This document shows, in pieces, positions 25,139 to 37,375 of a stretch of DNA of 64,000 nt. The position numbers and the translations under genes were made by a program. Position 1 is the first letter of the stretch; the number at the start of each line of letters is the position of its first letter. Source of the stretch: Manihot esculenta (Eukaryota > Streptophyta > Magnoliopsida > Malpighiales > Euphorbiaceae); the NCBI RefSeq assembly GCF_001659605.2, contig NC_035174.2, positions 1,552,389 through 1,616,388 of the forward strand. Reading direction: 5' to 3'. The notes below the pieces were generated by a model. That model worked only from the letters and a program-made list of their open reading frames with translations. It was not told the DNA's origin and ran no database searches.

Positions 25139-28100
25139 AGACTGCCTGCCCTTTTGGTTTTTAAGCTTTTGGGCTCTACTAGAAAAGGTGAGGCCATTTT
25201 TGGGATAATTTTAAATATTGCACATTGCTAGAGTCCAAGACTAGAGAGGAAAATGAAGACAAAAGATGTTGAGAAAAACAACAAAAGAAAAAATAAAATA
25301 CTGAGGTAAGATGTGAAACGCTTGTAGGAGGCAAGAAAACACATGTTCAAATTGTTTGATCAGTTTCATTTCCTTGAATACGTTGTAGGTGTTGTAGATA
25401 ATTTAGTGTATGGGTCGACACATTTGCCAATACTTGAATACAACAATATATTACTACAGAATCTGTATGTTATGGTTATATTGAACACCAACAATAACTT
25501 GTCGCTCCTTCCATGAAATTTTTCACTTTCCTTAATTTGTAGCCCCACCCATACCCAACTCCTTCAAATTTAAATAAGATTTTTTCATGGGTTGGGCCGG
25601 TCGCTATTTTTGACCCTAAATTGGAGATAGGGCCATAGTTCCACTTGATACAGACAACCTAAACTCAATTCAATTATTTGTGTCAATAAGCTGATCGTTT
25701 GTGAACCGTTTGATTTTTGCCCTTGAAAAAAATAAATTGGTTAAACTTTTTTTTTTTTTTAGAAAATATAGTTTTAATTCTTATATTGTGACAAAATTTA
25801 TTAGTTGAAAATGAATTAAAATGAGATTTTTAAAAATTTATTAAATAATTTTCATTGATCCTAATTATTAAATATTTTACTATTTAATTAATGTAATTTA
25901 AAAAAAATTATTAATTGATCTTAGTTTTATAAAAAAATTACTATTTAATTTTTCATATTAAAAATATTTTAATTTTTTTATAATAATCAATAGTTGAAAT
26001 TAATAGATAATCTAATTATTACGCTTTTTGAAAGGTTCAGAATATTTTTTATATATTTTTTAAATTAATTTATTAATTAATAATTTTTTTATAATATAAA
26101 AATCAAATAGTAATTTTTTCTTTACTCTTTCAAATGAGCTGCAGCTCATTTAGATTTATAAATGAGTTCTTAAAAATGCTAAGTGCTTGCTAAATGAGAT
26201 TTAGAAAAGTTCAATTTAATTTTTAAATTTGAGTTTTGAACTGAATTTAAGTTTGGATTTAACAATATTTTAATAAATTAAATTTAAATTCTTCAAAACC
26301 TAATTTAATTTGGGTAGTTTATATTCCTAATTGACCTTTTTGTTTTTTTTTTATAAATGTGCAAAAGAAACAATACCAATTTCTCACCCCCACAAACAGC
26401 AAAAGGCCCTAGGAGTAATAATGACCTCCAAGGAAAAAGGCAAAGATCAGAGCAGGAAAAGAAATTTAAAAAAAGGAAGTAACTCTGGTCTGAACCAAAA
26501 TTGAATGAAGTTTTTTATGATGATAAGATGCAGTGTCTCTGATCACAGGGGATCCAACGTGTGATATTATGGGAGTGAAGGAAACAGCCATAGGAGTTAA
26601 TGTACAGAAACATTACCGAAAAGTCATTTCTGAGGATTCAATCTATTTTAAATTTTACATCACAACAGTACCAATGGAGGAGTCTGTCAGAATGATGGTA
26701 AGTGAACGTGCACTATTTCAAACACAAAAAGACTACACATCCCCACGCGCTATTCTTCTGCGCGTGTTCTCAGCCCTTTTTTATCAGCTTTACAACCCAA
26801 CTCCCCAACTAACTCTATCCATATTAAAATTAGAATTTTCACCTCTTTCATTTTTTATTTAAATTCAAATTCTAATACTATAAACATCCCTCATAATTGT
26901 ACTTTCTATATATTATACTAAAAGTTGATATTTTTAATTTTTTTTAATGATAACTACAATTAAAATCTTTTTATTGCTAATTTTAGAAAATCCATATAAA
27001 AATATTAATAAATATTACATATAATGATAAAAATTTATTAAATTGTTAAAAGAGTAATTAAATTTGATTTTAGAAAGATATTCATGTGATTAAAGAATTA
27101 ATTTTTTTATATATGATAGAAATAAATATGAAAAAATATTTAATATAAAAGAAAAAATATTTAAAATTTACTTCTCATAAATACTTAGTTTAAAAATTAA
27201 AAATTAACTTTTAAATACCGAAATTAAAGCCTCGTTTGGTTTTAAAAAAATTATTAAAAAAATAAATTTTTCAAAAAGTAACTTAATTAAATCAATATAA
27301 ACAATTTATTTTCTTTATATAAGAGAAGAAAGTTATCTGACTTATCATGAAATTATGAAAATATTAACAATTAAATAAAAAAATTTTTAATATTTTTTAA
27401 AAATTTTAAAATTTTAAAGTAAATTATTCCAATCAAATAAAGTCCAGTGATGAATTTTATAATTGATTTGTAGGTTTTGAATATAATTATTTGATTTTCT
27501 TTTAATGAAATTATGATTTTATTTACTAATAAAAGTATTCAAAGTAATTATCTAATAGATTGGGATCTTAATTTTAAAATATTTTTAAATGTTTTTTTCT
27601 GAGTAAATCTTAATCACAGGGTTTAAGTTGAGAAATTTAACTGAATTTTCACCGTCCATTTCTATAAAGATAAAAGTCCTAAAAAATAAACCAGGAGGAG
27701 AGAGAAACCAAAAAAACCAATAAAGAGGAAGTGAGAGTGAGTTCACCCTCTCTCAAGGCTGCTGCTCCTCTTCAGCTGCCTGCTTGCGCTGCCATTAGAA
27801 AAAAGTTTAGTGATTCTTCTGAGTTTTAAAGTGAGATAAGCTCCACCATTAAAATTCACCTTTGATGTTCTCTCTGTAGTTTTGAAAGCTCTCGTGTTTG
27901 AGTTGAAATATTGGGTTCAAGAATAAGAGAGAAAAGCACTCATCTTTATCGTCTCTAACATTATAATGGCATCTCTTTCCTTTTAACTTCAAAATCATTA
28001 TATACTAAAGTAACAAAATCCCGTTCCATTATTATTTGCCCTTTTCAACAAAGTCCACACTTTTATTTCTCATCCTTCCTCTCTTTATCATTTTGCTCTT

Positions 28101-28179
28101 TCTCTCTCTACGAACTGTGTGAGGTTTGCGAGGTGTGTGTGTGCCGTGTGCGTCTGTGCTTTATTGTGTTTTTTCCTCC
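25139..28179. other. Intergenic region and 5' leader of the first CCCH gene
   Basis: Mostly AT-rich DNA without a gene. From about 27660 onward the sequence is less AT-rich with purine and pyrimidine tracts, which fits the promoter and 5' UTR of the CCCH gene starting at 28180. A MITE candidate lies at about 27230-27443. Confidence 0.55.
27230..27443. mobile_element. Candidate small MITE upstream of the first CCCH gene
   Basis: The left end cctcgtttggttttaaaaaa and the reverse complement of the right end, ctttatttgattggaataat, are imperfect inverted repeats of a kind frequent in plant MITEs. The interior is AT-rich. There is no clear target duplication. Confidence 0.35.
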
Positions 28180-31047
28180 ATGGATTCTTATGAAGCTACC
28201 AAGATGGTGTTTTCAAGGATCCAAGTCTTGGACCCTGAAAATGCCTCAAAAATCATGGGTTACCTTCTTTTACAGGACCATGGAGATAAGGAGATGATAC
28301 GCTTAGCCTTTGGACCAGAATCCCTGCTGCATAATCTCATCCTTCAAGCCAAAACCCACTTGGGTCTCACCTCTAATACACCTACAACACTCTCCACTTC
28401 TAGACCCAACCCTTTGTCCATTTCTTCTTCAAGAATCACTTTCAACAATGGCTTCGACGTTACAAACCCATCTCCACCATCATCAAATTCTTGGCCTATT
28501 CTGAGTCCTAGCTCCACTACTTCCTCACTCTCTTATGCTAGTGTTGTTAATGGAACCACTAATGCCGGTTCCTCATCTATATCATCTAATATGTCGTTAT
28601 CTAATGCATTTCCACACTACAACAGCAGTAACACTAACAATAACAGCAGTAATGATCTCATTGATGAGTATCAACTTCAAGACCACTTCTCGTTCCTCAA
28701 TGATTCAAAGACCGATGATTTGCTTGATCCTCGGCTTGAGCTAGCCATGAGCCCAACATTAGGCGATGCCCATTTGCATAGGAGAAGCTCTTCGGTTCCG
28801 GGAATGTATTTCGGGTCAGAATACGCTAATTACGGGTATGGATGGAAGCCATGCTTGTACTTTGCGAGAGGGTTTTGTAAGAATGGCACCAGTTGCAGGT
28901 TTCTTCATGGGGAGTCAGCCGATGGTGCTGCGATTGTGGGCTCACCAAGTAAACTCAGCGAGTTTGAACAGTGCCAAGAAATTCTTAGATCAAAAGCTGC
29001 TGCCACCCAGCAGCAAAAGCTAGCTGCAGCCTCACAGTTCATGGCCGGAGCTTCTTTTCCTTACAACAAGTGCGTGAATTTCCTTCTGCAACAACAAAAT
29101 GACACCCAAAGGTATATATATGCATGCCCATTACTTGTGTATGCAAGTCTTGGAGTTGAGAGAGCCCTTTAGAAGTTGCATGTTGGTGATTCTGAGTGGT
29201 TATGACAATGAAATTCTGGCAATTCTTTAGGAATGCTATAGTTATTTTTTGACTGGCATTTCCAATACGCTGTTTTAGATCGGCTGCAGCTGCTGCACTG
29301 ATGATGGGGGATGAGCTTCACAAGTTTGGGAGATGCCGCCCTGAAAGGAACGATTTTTGGCCATTGGGATTGGGAGGGGCAATGAATCCAGGTTCCAGAC
29401 AGATCTATTTGACATTTCCAGCTGATAGCACATTTAGAGAAGAAGATGTTTCAAATTACTTCAGGTAATTAATGTTCCATGGTTTTGTTCCTTTTTTCTT
29501 TTGCCGTAAAGAAAGTGAAAATTTGAACTTTTGGCTATAAAGGTAGTTTCTTTGTGTGGTTTTGAAGCATTTATGGGCCAGTGCAAGATGTGAGGATTCC
29601 TTACCAGCAGAAGAGAATGTTTGGGTTTGTTACCTTTGTGTATCCAGAGACAGTGAAGCTTATATTGGCTAAAGGGAATCCTCATTTCGTCTGTGATTCG
29701 CGTGTGCTTGTTAAGCCTTACAAGGAGAAAGGAAAAGTCCCAGACAAGTATTGGCCTGCTGATCTTTTTCAATTTCTTCGTGAGTTATCCATTTATCTGC
29801 ATTTCTTTATTTCGTTTCTTAATTTACCCATTTCAGGAAGCATCAGCAGCAACAACAGTTGGAGAGGGGAGAGTATTCAGCATGTTCAAGCCCTTCTGGG
29901 CTTGATTCCAGAGAGCCATTTGACCTCCACCTTGGTAAGCAAAATGGCAAGAATGTGCCTTACTCAATTCAAAATTGATACTAGTATTTCCAAGCTAAAT
30001 TAATACTGGTACTCAATATAGGAACTAGAATGTTTCAGAATACCCAGGAGATGTTATTGAGAAGGAAATTAGAAGAACAAGCTGAATTGCAGCAAGTCAT
30101 TGAACTCCATGGGAGAAGGCTAATGAACATGCAACTTCTTGACTTCAAAAACCATAATAATCATCAATACACTCATGGTTTGTCTACTGGGTCTCCTATT
30201 CCTTCACCAACTCTCTCTCGCAATGCCAGCAACAGTCAGAATCTCATTTTCCCTACTGATGGCATCATTCAAGAGGTTCCCCAAGGTTGATTAATAATAA
30301 TAATTATTATATAAGCTTTCAGGTTTACAATGAAATCAGCTCTATAATAAATAGCTTGCATCGTATCTCTGCAGAAAATGTTGGTAACCCAAATGCTGCA
30401 GCTTCTCAAAATGCGGTTCTGGATGCTGAACAGGAAGTGAAACCAGCTAGCTATCGCTGTGACAGCAATGGTAAAAGCAATAGTAGTAGTAGTAGTAGTA
30501 GTACAGATGAGAAGGCCAATACTGAAGAATGCCATCTCCATGAAAGGTAAATACCTGAAATCTTTGATCTATAAAGCGAGTTACTCACAGAAGAAACACC
30601 ATATTTATATTCAGATTCTGTATAGATTCTGCTATATTCCGCTTTAGGAGTCTGGTCTCCATTTAAGCATATCTTGTTCTTTAAATTTTTTCACTTTAGC
30701 CAAAGTTTTTACGTTTTTCAACTTTTTTCTTTTGTCATGTGAGCAGTCTGGAGCATATCCTCCCCGAGAACCTTTTTACTTCTCCTAAGAAATCAGCTGG
30801 CGACCATACAGTCTTCTCCACAGCTGCTTTGGAGGTAAATGAGGCGAGTACATCTTCTTCAAACAATAACCCCATAAATCCCACCAATTCTCTCAACATG
30901 ACTTCACTCAATTCATGTTTTCTCCAAATGCCCAGGTGAGAAACAAAAATATTTTACTAGTGTAAACACCAAATAGAGGAAGAAAGTTAATAATCTTGAT
31001 ATGTTTTCTGAAGGATTTCTTCTGGGCATGGAACCATTGGCTTGTAA
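28180..31047 (+). CDS. CCCH zinc finger and RRM protein, paralog A
   Basis: Eight exons: 28180-29111, 29279-29464, 29568-29747, 29837-29934, 30022-30285, 30375-30546, 30747-30935, 31014-31047. They total 2,055 nt, 684 residues plus TAA. An N-terminal conserved module (about residues 5-62) contains [16 protein letters not shown] and resembles an MLLE domain. Then come a Ser/Asn-rich linker, a C-x7-C-x5-C-x3-H finger (C225, C233, C239, H243), and an RRM from about residue 351 ([19 protein letters not shown]). A helical glutamine-rich segment follows ([16 protein letters not shown]) and a Ser-rich tail with a (AGT)n-encoded Ser run. It matches the Arabidopsis group of C3H46/C3H53-type proteins, probably RNA-binding; function is inferred. 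The start MDSYEAT is chosen because paralog B begins METYEAT; an in-frame ATG also lies at 28126. Confidence 0.95.
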
Positions 31048-31420
31048 TTGGCAAAGGTGAGCATGGCCAGCAATGGGGAGATGGACTTTGCTAGGGTAAG
31101 AGAGATAATGAAAATATCAAACTTGTTTCTCTTTTCTTTTTCTCCTTCAATGATTGGACCATGTAGGCACATGCAAACAATTTGTATACTTTTGTTGTCA
31201 AATGGGATTTTTCCAATATAATGTTGGGCTGTCTTTTGTTCATCTCTGCAGAAATATTGGAAAAGCATTATACAAGGAAGAAAAAGAAATCCTCTAGCTG
31301 TATAGCCAAAAACCATACAACAAAGAAAAAGATCTGTAGACAAGATCTCAGCAAGATCATCATCATCATCAATACATACTACTTACAATGAATACATAAT
31401 GCATACATAAAAGGACAGAT
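31048..31420 (+). promoter_or_regulatory. 3' UTR of paralog A with a 3'-UTR intron (31096-31251)
   Basis: After the TAA the sequence ATGGACTTTGCTAGG is followed by a GTAAGAG donor, and an acceptor lies before 31252. Beyond it, ctgtatagcc, agatctgta and atctcagcaagat are also present in paralog B. The splice junction is 48 nt after the stop codon, just under the usual 50-55 nt limit for nonsense-mediated decay. Shared sequence between old paralogs suggests selection at the RNA level. Confidence 0.7.
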
Positions 31421-31982
31421 GATCTGATATATAAAAGTGGGGTCTTTCTGTTTTACCTCACTGTGTAGTGTACTCTCTTCTCTGTAGGTATATGTGTGTG
31501 TGTGTGTGTTTGTGCTGGACCACACAGCAAATAGCAGAAGAAACAAAAGGCTAGTAGTAACTCTCTCTCTTATCATCTGTAATTTAGTCTTTTTACTTTG
31601 TTTACCATCCTTAGCTTCTTGTTGAGATGAAAAGAAACAATAGAAGAAGAAGAAATTGAATCATATATAGAAATTGAGGTTCTTGTATGCTTCAATGTCA
31701 TTAATTATGTGTACAGAAGTAGACCCAGAAGTTTAAATAACTGCAGCAGAAGTGTAACAACTATATGGATATGGAGCCTAAAAGAGAAAAAGCAAGGCAA
31801 TGAGTGGAAGTGGAGGGTAAAATCTGTCTCACTGCCACTTTTCAAGTTTTATTACCATTGTTGTCACAGTATCTGTCATCCATTACATTAAGAAACAGGC
31901 AGAACAGAAAAGTTATTGAGGAAAACTACAATTTTTAAATAATAATAATAATAATAAAAGGAGGGGTAAACTAAAGTTTGTT

Positions 31983-32105
31983 TCTTTCATGTGATTAAAG
32001 GTTACTTTAGGGACTTCTTTGTCCCATTTTGTTGTTTCTTTTAGGTGGACATGAAAGGGTGAAGGGCCACATTATCACATGGTTTCTGACAACATGAATG
32101 AATGG
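31983..32105 (+). promoter_or_regulatory. Conserved noncoding block downstream of paralog A
   Basis: The run from atgtgattaaagg through gggacttctttgtcccattt, ttttaggtggacat, aagggccac and tatcacatgg has an ordered counterpart at 42625-42745 downstream of paralog B. It lies about 940 bp after the stop codon. It may be distal 3' UTR, a terminator region or an enhancer; the sequence cannot tell. Confidence 0.6.
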
Positions 32106-33429
32106 TATCTGGGTACCACTCACTCCTTTCCTTTTCACTCTTTAACCTCTTTCATGCTTAAACATTTTTTCCTTAATTGTATTTTGCCATTTTGCTTTAA
32201 TGGGTATTTTGCAAGTCCCTTATATGCTACAGTTTACTAGTCTTGCTGCCAGCAGAATTGGCCCCTCACCACACAATTTGGGAGTTCAAACAGAAAAGAA
32301 ACTGGGGCATTGTCACCTTCTGTTGGCAGTTGTGGGGATTAGTTGGATGATTTAGCATCAAAAAAAAAAAAAAGAAAAAGAAAAAGATTTTGCATAATTG
32401 TACCATTTGTCCATCTTGTTAAGTTCTTGTTCTATTTAGGGTAGATGTTTGTTGCTCATGTTTTGGGCAGCAAGTGAGAGTTGTAGCAGGACCAGCATGG
32501 CAGTTGTGTGTGTGGTGGATGACCCAAGTGTCTATTGATTTTGCAGTGTAGGTCTTTGGGAGGTTAAGATGTCAAAATCTAAGCACTCCTTTGCCTCATG
32601 GGAAATAGCTGGCCATCTCAATCAAAATTTTAGGCTCTCTTTTTTGTCTCTAATTTGGTTGCTAAGTTTGAGTAGCCTCCTCAATTATTTATTGTATTAT
32701 GTAAAGTAAGAGGTACTAATCACAGCATTTGAGCATTCCCTTCTCTGTTTGCATAGATTAGACAATCTAAGGATGGATTATTGATATAGAATTATTTCTA
32801 TTTGCGACAATTAAATTACTTTTTGTACTAATCAATCACACACCTTGAATAAGGTTTAACAAAATACTAGTTCAAATTCTATTTGGTAACGACTTTTTTA
32901 ATTTTTAATTAACTATTATTTATTGAAACATTTAGTACTATCAAATAAGATATCCAACTAACATTGAAATTGAATTCTCATCTCTATAGAGTTTTATAAA
33001 GAAGTGGGTTTGTCCTTTTTCAGTTCCTCTATTCTCTTGTTTCTAATATTATATATCCTTGAAATTGAATTGTGGCATTAAAAAATAGGAAGGAAATATA
33101 ATATAACAATAATTAATTAATTGATGAGAATCCATTTCTTTAGGCCAGATGTTGTAGTTTTGTGTGCCATCTTTTATTGTCGGAAGTTGTCGCCTTACAA
33201 GAAATAAAATATGTATAATTTTAGATAGCATGGGATTTTATATATATAAATAAATAAATGGTTCAATAATTATAAACTACAAATTTGTATTGAGATGGGA
33301 TACAATCAATCAAGGAATTTATATATAATTAAAATAATATTTAAAGGTCATCGTGATAAAATTTAAATTGGTTATTTTCAAGAAAGTCTTCATTCAATAT
33401 GCAATTCTAGAGATAGCTAGTGTTTTTTT

Positions 33430-33600
33430 ACTATTTTCGTTTTATAATTTTATTTATTTTTTAATTATATCTATTTTAAATTTTAATAAAAATTTTAAAA
33501 ATGACATAAAATTATAATAGTTAATTTATATATTATTATACTATAAAGAAGAATAGTAGATAATAATTTTAAAATAATTAAAAAAATAGATAAAAGTTTC
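33430..33600. repeat. Copy of the dispersed AT-rich repeat
   Basis: It contains ttttttaattatatctattt, agttaatttatatattatta and taataattttaaaataatta in the same order as the copies near 6.35 and 19.83 kb. Confidence 0.45.
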
Positions 33601-34500
33601 ATTTATTAAAGTTTTAAATTAAAAAAAGAAGCTGAAAAATATAGTTAAAATAAGAATTATTGTGACTTAAATTTAGAGAGGGAAAAAAAGAAAACAATGA
33701 TGGCAGCTTAATGAAAAGTATTAGTTGTTAAACACTAAAATGGAAAAAGGAAAACCATAAAGAAATAAAACAAAAATAAGCTTCAATAATAATGACACAA
33801 AGATTCTTAATTAATCCATGATGTTTACTTTCTCTGTGATGATAGGGCCCCTCCTTCAATCATTATTCATTTTTATAATTTAATATTTACTGAAATTAAA
33901 TTAAATTCTATTTATTGTGGATGGAGAATTACAGGTGTGTTAGTAATGATTATGCAGTAAGAAAAAAATAAATTTTATTAATAAAAATTAATGCATGATA
34001 AAACGGTGTCGTTTAAATTATCTATTTTACCATTTACTGCGATGTTACTAATATAGCCCTCAGTGGCTGCAGTTGGGGAAAATCTGCAAATGACCTGGAG
34101 AAACTGATGGCTGATAGGACGGACTTTGACCAAAAGTGAAACTACAATATGAGTCAATTATAGGTTGTAATTAAGGTGTACACACTCCACGAATCTGATC
34201 CGCTTAAAATTGTTCATGCAAATCCAACGGTAGATATTACGCACACAAATCTTTTCTTCCTTCCACTAATATTCTTCAAATTTTTAAATAGTTAATTAAT
34301 TAAGTCCTTAATACTAATTGTTTTCAATTGGAAATATATTAAATAATAGAAAAAATGCATCATAAAATTTGTTATGCATAGATATTGGGAGTTGGAGTAA
34401 AGACTTCCAAGTACCTCTGCCATACTCTTTTTATATTATACCAATTTCTACTTTCTCATTATGCTTCCCTTTTTTTTCATTTCCTTTTATATCTTTAAAT

Positions 34501-35670
34501 AAATTTTAAATTAAATTACACTTTAATATTTAAATTATATTATAATTAATAAATTTAAAATAGACATTTAAACCTTTATTTTTATTATCACTTTATCTAT
34601 TTCTTCATCGGTTTTAATTAAATCTCTAAATTTTTTTTTCATAATATTCTTATTACACTATATAATACATATATAATTCTCTTTTTTTCTTCCTTTCCCG
34701 TTCTGTAGTTTTTTATGTATTAAAATATATCAGTTTTTAAATTTAAAATCTGCGATTTTCTCTAAATTTTTATCATTTTTAAATTTTTTAATATCAAATT
34801 AAATTAAATGTATAATATTAACTTATTTCTTATTATATACAAATATAAAATAATTTAAAATTCTCTAATTTGATATCATTTTTTAAATTTTTTAATATAA
34901 AATTTAAGTAATTATAAACACTTAAATCCTTTAATTTTTATATATTAAAAGTCTCTAAATTTAAAATTTACGGTTTTCTCAAAATCTTCTCCATTTTTTA
35001 TTTTTTTGATATCAAATGGAACTAAATATGTAATACTAACTCATTTTTTTTACACATAAACACAAAACAATATAAAATTTTCTGATTTGTTACCGTTTCA
35101 CAAAATTTATTAATATAAAATTTAAATAATTATAAATAATTAAATTTTTTAAAATTTATACATTAAAATAAATTATTACTAAATTTAAAACCTGCATTTT
35201 TCTCAAAATATTCACTATTTTTAATTCATTCTATCTTTTACGGTTAAGCAAATATTACAAAATAAACATTTTCATTCATTTAAATACCTCTTACAACTAA
35301 ATTATTTTTATTATTACAAACAATAAAAATATATAAATTAAAAATAAATTTTTTAATATACATTTATCAACTTACCATTTATTTTTAGAGAAGAAAATTT
35401 AAAAAAAAAATATCTAGATTTTTAGATGTAAAAATGGATTTTATATGTGTTTGTTTAAAGTGTAATAAGAGTATTGCGAGAATGAAAAATAATTTTTAGA
35501 AGTTTGACGAACTATTTAATTTTAAATTAACAGAAAAATATATAGAGAGACTACGCCACGTGAACATAATGAAAATATAAAAATTTAAATATTCAATTTT
35601 AAAAATATGAGAAATGATATTTTAATTATACTATAATTAAAGGACTAAAATATAATTTAGTTTAAATTTT
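34501..35670. mobile_element. AT-rich element with long inverted ends and internal repeats of about 220 bp
   Basis: The left end aaattttaaattaaattaca continues as ctttaat; the reverse complement of the right end reads aaaatttaaactaaattata then ttttagt. Inside, a motif of the form atttaaaatNtgcgNttttctc recurs at 34741, 34959 and 35183, a spacing of 218 and 224 bp. No coding sequence was seen. It is probably a nonautonomous DNA transposon; edges are approximate. Confidence 0.45.
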
Positions 35671-36361
35671 ATTCATTTGTGTATTAGCTGCTTGTACAAT
35701 TAAATGATAATCATAAACTGAACTGTTTGTGATAGTCTTCCCTATTTTATTGATGAGATATAAATAAATAAATAGATAAAGGTATTCATAGTATTGAATT
35801 TGCATGACATGCTAGTAAATATTTTCTGCTTTCATGTGAAATTCTATCAAAAACACTTTATACATTTTTATTTTATTTTTTTCAAAAAAATTATATTAAA
35901 AAATTTAGAAAATTTAATTTTAATTGATTTGTAAAACTTTAAATAATTTGAATTATAAAATAATCATTCTATATGAAAAACATAAATTAAATTTAAGAGA
36001 AAAATTAAAAATTTTATCAAATTGAAATATATTTTTATCAGTTTAATAATGATAAAAAAATATTTAAATTATCTAAAATTTTATAGAATAATTAAAATTA
36101 AAATTCATATTTTTTTAAAAAATATAAATTATATAAAGTATCTTAATATTTATCAGCGTGTCAAGTCAAATTCAACAGACTTATTTATCATTATAAATTT
36201 AAATTTTTTTTTTTTTTTTTTTTGCATGGTTTGAAAAAAACTCTTTTATCTACTTTACCGGCTTCTGTGGTGAGAAAGCAACTTTCTTAATTTCATGTGA
36301 CCGGTGAAACCAGTGGAGAAGTGGCGCTAGGATTGCAACTATCGGATTCTCCTCTGGATTG

Positions 36362-36399
<38 letters not shown>

Positions 36400-36992
36400 T
36401 AAAATCACTGTTCTATTATGAAATAAAGAGCGATATGGTTATACCTAATTAGATTTTTTATCTAAAATATAAACCGTTAGGGTGACATAACGACGAATCT
36501 ATCTAATAAAAATATCAGTTTTATAATCTAACCAAAATTTAAAATTATTCAAAATCAAATCCAGTTAAAAAATATCTAAATGTGGAGACTGATTATTTGC
36601 AAACAATTCATAAAAATGTAGTAATTAAAAGGCAAAAATTTCGATTATAAAGAGCAAACGAAGAGCTAAAATTTTTATTTTTATCAAAAATAAAATGTCT
36701 AGCTTGTAACTAATAATTAAATCATTTAATGCATTAACTGTATGATAATTGCCGAGTTCTCGACAGTTTCAACACAAGACGATCATTGCTTTCGTCTATT
36801 CCGATATTTGACTGGATGAGCCACTTCACCGTTACCTGTCAAATTAACATTTGCAAGGGTGTGGTTAGAGGCATTCTATTAAGAAAAAAGAAAATCTGTA
36901 AATCATCCTGTTGAAAGGAAGGAAAATCAACATTATTAAAAAATCGAAATAGATATCTTTTTGCCTCTAATTGTATAATAGACGCTCTTCTA

Positions 36993-37375
36993 AAAGATGA
37001 CATAAATCTGCCAAAGAGGTCTGTATATTCTGAAAATTAATTGGATTGTATGCGAGAAATATTCACACCATACATAAATAGTAAGAGATGATCGAAATAT
37101 CTTTGAAACTCTTAATAGGGACAATAACATTTTATTCTTCATCAATAGACATCCATAGGGGAAATGAAAAGAATGAGTTAAGTTTAAGAAAAAGAAAAAA
37201 AATGAAAGTATTGTATCACAAAAGGATGCTATAAATCTGCAAAAAAAATCTGCATATTCTGAAAATTAATTGTAATGTACGTAATAAATATTTCTATCAT
37301 ATAAAAATTATAAGTAATGATTGAAATATTTCTAGAACTCTTAATAGGGATAACAACATATTTTTTTTATCGATA
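36993..37375. repeat. Degenerate direct repeat upstream of paralog B
   Basis: Two units of about 150 bp share ataaatctgc, tattctgaaaattaattg and aactcttaataggga. The first is at about 36993-37145, the second at about 37220-37375. Origin unknown. Confidence 0.55.

Noticed and set aside
26533..26862. 109-codon plus-strand ORF upstream of the first CCCH gene
   Set aside because: It runs into AT-rich repeat-like sequence and has no domain or conserved motif.
28126..28179. Upstream in-frame ATG as start of paralog A
   Set aside because: The 18 extra residues are Cys/Val-rich and not shared with paralog B, while MDSYEAT and METYEAT align.
31081..31305. Spliced downstream ORF starting MDFAR in the 3' UTR of paralog A, MNFAR in B
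   Set aside because: The peptides diverge right after the shared start and have different lengths; nucleotides are better conserved than residues, so a coding role is unlikely.
36022..36234. 70-codon ORF rich in Ile, Lys and Asn
   Set aside because: Composition is that of translated AT-rich noncoding DNA, ending in a poly-T run.
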